Positions 61,536 to 64,000 of a stretch of 64,000 nucleotides of DNA are shown here, piece after piece; the stretch's first letter is position 1; every line of letters begins with the position of its first letter. This stretch comes from Nitrosopumilaceae archaeon (GTDB lineage: Archaea; Thermoproteota; Nitrososphaeria; Nitrososphaerales; Nitrosopumilaceae). Where the stretch lies: contig JANQNN010000017.1 of NCBI GenBank assembly GCA_028279545.1, positions 59,294 through 123,293 of the forward strand. Direction: 5' to 3'. The notes beneath the pieces were generated by a model. The model did no database searches. It was not told the DNA's origin and was given only the letters and a program-made list of their open reading frames with translations. Made by a program: the position numbers and the translations under genes.

Positions 61536-62231
61536 CTATATTCCTGATAATTCCGGAGCTAATTTATCTAATGCCTCAATTACACCTGATCCCGATTTTC
61601 CCGAAACCGTCATGGTGGCTTGTTTTTTAACATCTTCAAAAGAATTCCCCAAAGCAATACTGGTTTTTGCAAGTTTGAATAAAGGAATATCTGTAGCGCT
61701 ATCTCCTATTGCAATTACATCGTCTGAAGAAATTGAAAGCCTTTTCATAATTTCATTAAATCCTGTGCCCTTATCTATCCCCTGAGAATTTATGTGAAAT
61801 GCATATTGACTGTCAGAAATTGAAACATCAAGATTTTCTTTTAAGATAATTTTTCTTGCCTCATCCAGGTTAAAGGTCCTTTCAAGAACTACCTCAGTCA
61901 TTCTTGGAAAAACCATCTTTTGGTTTACATTGTCAATTTTATTTTGAAGCAGTTCAAAAGCCTCTTTACATTTTTTGATATTTCCCAACAGAATGTGTTC
62001 ATGATTACCCATGGTAATACATCCCCCATTTTCACCTACTGAAATTTTGGTTGTACCACCAAAGACAGATAAAAGAAACCCTTCAATAGATGATCTTCCG
62101 GTTACAAAAATTACTTTGTGACCAAGATTTGTTAAATGCCGGAGAGCACCCAAGGCTTCTAGATGGATTCTACCACCTCCATTTTCTGTTATTGTCCCGT
62201 CAATATCTACTGCAAATGTTTTAGGGTTCAT
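61536..62231 (-). CDS. pgp: Phosphoglycolate phosphatase (archaeal HAD type)
   Basis: The 231-residue HAD enzyme has the nucleophile loop V-D-I-D-G-T-I-T, motif II V-T-G-R-S-S, and I-G-D-S-A-T-D-I-P-L-F as the metal-binding end. The cap domain resembles that of archaeal phosphoglycolate or sucrose-phosphate phosphatases. Glycolate 2-phosphate arises by side reactions of sugar metabolism or DNA repair. It heads an operon with argS. Confidence 0.88.
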   Translation of the reverse strand: MNPKTFAVDIDGTITENGGGRIHLEALGALRHLTNLGHKVIFVTGRSSIEGFLLSVFGGTTKISVGENGGCITMGNHEHILLGNIKKCKEAFELLQNKIDNVNQKMVFPRMTEVVLERTFNLDEARKIILKENLDVSISDSQYAFHINSQGIDKGTGFNEIMKRLSISSDDVIAIGDSATDIPLFKLAKTSIALGNSFEDVKKQATMTVSGKSGSGVIEALDKLAPELSGI

Positions 62232-62501
62232 AAACTAAGCCCGTAAAACCAGATAATAATTGCTACGAAAAAACCTTTGTTAGTTTAAAATTTGAATTAA
62301 ATTTTAAGAACCAAGACAAAAACCATTTTTAAAATAAAATCTAGAGTATTTTTCAGATTTTATGAATAATAAAAAATGATAAATTAATCAAGGATTATCA
62401 AAGTGAAATGGTTTTCTAAACAAGTCTTTCTTTTAATGTATGAGAATAAATAAAAAAAGTACGATTTTATTTGAAGATAATATCAAAAAGAATGAGTAAA
62501 G

Positions 62502-63611
62502 ATGGGAATTCCTGAAAAAATCAAGGCCATTCAAGATGAAATGGCTCGAACCCAAATAAACAAAGCTACAGAACATCATATTGGATTACTAAAAGCAAAA
62601 ATTGCAAAACTAAAAAGAGAACAAGAAGAAAATATCGTAAAAAAAAGTGGTAAAAAAGAAGATGGTTTTGATGTAAGAAGAACTGGAGATGCAACAGTTG
62701 TATTCATTGGTTTGCCAAGTGTAGGAAAATCAACTTTACTCAACAAATTAACAGGAGCACAATCAACTGTTGGTGCTTTTCAATTTACAACTTTAACAGT
62801 AGTTCCTGGAATGATGGAATACCGTGGCGCAAAAATTCAAGTGCTTGATCTTCCCGGAATAATAAAAGGAGCATCCACAGGAAAGGGGTTAGGAAAAAGA
62901 ATTTTGTCAGTTGCACGTAGTGCTGATTTAGTTTTATTAATGCTTGATGTTTTTCAGCCCTTCCATGAAGATGTCTTAGTTAATGAATTAGGAAATATAG
63001 GAATTAGATTGAATACTTTACCTCCCAATATTACAATTGAAAAATCATCGATGGGAGGAATTGCAATTGCTCAACAAGTAAAACTAACAAAAATTTCTGA
63101 AAAACATCTTAAAGATCTTCTACATATTTACGGAATTGTTAGTGCTAGAGTCGTAATTAGAGAGGATGTAACCTCTGAACAAGTGGCAGATTATATTGCA
63201 GGAAATATCAGCTATTCAAAATCCTTGACTATTTTAAATAAAATTGATTTAGTAGATAAGGAATTTCTCAAAGATTTAAAGAAAAAGATAAAATCTGATG
63301 TAATTGAGGTATCTGCTAATTCAGACGTTAACATTGATTTGCTTAAAGAAAAAATCTATGAGAAATTAAAATTCATTAGAATTTACATGAGACCAAAAGG
63401 AGGAGAAACCGATTTTAAAGAACCTCTGATTGCAAGAGAAGGAGATACTGTTGAAGATATTTGTAACAAACTCCATAGACATATGAAAAAACAATTCAGA
63501 TATGCAATGGTTTGGGGGAAAAGTGTAAAATTTGGAGGACAAAGAGTTGGTTTAACTCACATCTTACAAGATGAAGATGTTTTAACAATAATTAAAAAAC
63601 GTGGAATGTAA
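62502..63611 (+). CDS. DRG-type GTPase with TGS domain
   Basis: The 369-residue protein has a short helical N-terminus, the G1 motif G-L-P-S-V-G-K-S-T-L-L-N, G3 D-L-P-G, G4 N-K-I-D-L, and a C-terminal TGS domain (R-P-K-G-G-E-T-D-F to I-I-K-K-R-G-M). The DRG/Obg-like family associates with ribosomes and is near universal in archaea and eukaryotes. ATG 62502 is a good start. It is not in an operon. Confidence 0.95.
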   Translation: MGIPEKIKAIQDEMARTQINKATEHHIGLLKAKIAKLKREQEENIVKKSGKKEDGFDVRRTGDATVVFIGLPSVGKSTLLNKLTGAQSTVGAFQFTTLTVVPGMMEYRGAKIQVLDLPGIIKGASTGKGLGKRILSVARSADLVLLMLDVFQPFHEDVLVNELGNIGIRLNTLPPNITIEKSSMGGIAIAQQVKLTKISEKHLKDLLHIYGIVSARVVIREDVTSEQVADYIAGNISYSKSLTILNKIDLVDKEFLKDLKKKIKSDVIEVSANSDVNIDLLKEKIYEKLKFIRIYMRPKGGETDFKEPLIAREGDTVEDICNKLHRHMKKQFRYAMVWGKSVKFGGQRVGLTHILQDEDVLTIIKKRGM

Positions 63612-63766
63612 ATAAAAAAACAAAAAAAAGTTTTTCAAATAAAAAAATCAAATATTTTTTGATCGCAATAAAATTTTTTGATAAAATTTCGTTGACAAAT
63701 TGTAATCAGTTTGTATAACTTTCTTTAGTTTAACTATAGAATAATGATGATAATTGGGAAAAAGTA

Positions 63767-64000
63767 ATGGCTACAAAAAGAAAAGCTGCAACTAAACGTA
63801 GATCAACTGCAAGAAAAGCAGCTCCTAAGAGAAGAGCCGCTCCAAAGAGAAAGGCAGCTCCTAAGAGAAAAGCAGCTTCAAAACGCAAAGCAGCTCCAAA
63901 GAGAAGAGCCGCTCCAAAGAGAAAGGCAGCTCCTAAGAGAAAAGCAGCTTCAAAACGCAAAGCAGCTCCAAAGAGAAAAGCCGCTCCAAAGAGAAAGGCA
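63767..64000 (+). CDS. Lys/Arg/Ala-rich histone-H1-like repeat protein (partial)
   Basis: From ATG 63767 the first 78 codons are inside the window and the gene continues beyond it. After M-A-T-K-R-K-A-A-T the chain is a series of six-residue units K-R-(K/R)-A-A-(P/S). The DNA carries an exact 72-base period: the same word gaagagccgc starts at 63831 and 63903, with gaaaagccgc at 63975. The extreme basic composition resembles the tail of histone H1 and other DNA-compacting tails. A chromatin or RNA-binding role is likely; the minus-strand open frame in this place is a mirror artefact. Confidence 0.75.
   Translation, partial: MATKRKAATKRRSTARKAAPKRRAAPKRKAAPKRKAASKRKAAPKRRAAPKRKAAPKRKAASKRKAAPKRKAAPKRKA
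63831..64000 (+). repeat. 72-bp tandem repeat inside the basic protein gene
   Basis: At least two full units of 72 bases (63831-63902 and 63903-63974) plus a partial third up to the window end are near identical. Each codes for four K-R-(K/R)-A-A-(P/S) hexamers. The synonymous sites are conserved too, so the array has expanded recently or is kept uniform by recombination. Confidence 0.8.

Noticed and set aside
63730..63960. Minus-strand frame opposite the basic repeat protein
   Set aside because: It is a mirror of the Lys/Ala repeats, giving a Phe/Leu/Ala/Gly repeat. It also spans the start of the plus-strand gene.

Overview
This window is chromosomal DNA of an ammonia-oxidising archaeon of the Nitrososphaerota (Thaumarchaeota), most likely a marine Nitrosopumilus-like lineage. 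The evidence is the low GC content and small tightly packed genes, archaeal information-processing proteins (TBP, FEN1 with a C-terminal PIP box, a DRG-type GTPase, a proteasome beta subunit, an Lrp-type regulator), a clear CdvA cell-division protein, an MqnE-like menaquinone enzyme, and several protein modules that recur in this phylum (CFI-box C-terminus, C-terminal I-P-x-W-I-K tails, TPR-rich secreted proteins). Many genes have a TATA-like box about 25 bases before the first codon and no Shine-Dalgarno sequence. This suggests leaderless transcripts and decides several start codons.

Layout. 1-12.3 kb: the end of an unknown gene, a large secreted fibro-slime/TSP3 protein, a thiamine-binding-like protein, MqnE, small zinc and TPR proteins, TBP, an Lrp regulator, a membrane DnaJ protein, a convergent sulfatase/sulfotransferase pair, and a secreted DsbA-like protein with a Cys-containing membrane partner. 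12.6-25.7 kb: an HD-GNAT fusion, a GlcD-type FAD oxidase, superoxide dismutase, a SNF2 helicase, a prohibitin-type SPFH protein and many small conserved proteins. 25.8-31 kb: an oligopeptide-type ABC permease pair, then a four-gene minus-strand run (coiled coil, JAMM protease-like, zinc ribbon membrane protein, unknown). 31-37.3 kb: secreted proteins, an alpha/beta hydrolase, a frameshifted SRPBCC gene, a YVTN beta-propeller, a Kazal-domain secreted protein and tRNA-Ser(CGA). 37.4-44.7 kb: FEN1, then a cluster of secreted TPR protein, caspase-like peptidase with TPR and secreted TPR/CFI-box protein, followed by CBS, P-II and PAS proteins. 44.7-54 kb: acetyl-CoA synthetase, TrmB regulator, CdvA, double-ThyX protein, MsrB, homoserine dehydrogenase with a PUA protein, and a proteasome beta subunit lacking Thr1. 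54-64 kb: M20 peptidase, NAD(P)H-hydrate dehydratase, TrmI, a coiled-coil protein, a response regulator, phosphoglycolate phosphatase with ArgS, DRG GTPase, and the start of a Lys/Arg/Ala-rich repeat protein cut by the window end.

The best candidate for an undescribed system is the caspase/TPR cluster at 38.5-42.7 kb. A cytoplasmic or membrane-anchored caspase-like enzyme with an intact His/Cys dyad lies between two exported TPR proteins that share a short motif with each other, and one of them carries the same C-terminal CFI-box module as the DsbA-like protein 30 kb away. Other points for follow-up are the JAMM/coiled-coil operon, the DsbA plus C-S-C membrane protein pair, an in-frame amber codon cutting off the sulfatase C-terminus, the frameshift in the SRPBCC gene, a dense GATC array upstream of the trmB-like gene, a paired inverted repeat between divergent genes at 31.8 kb, and a GC-rich candidate RNA at 46.95-47.05 kb. 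No CRISPR array, insertion sequence or prophage was recognised.
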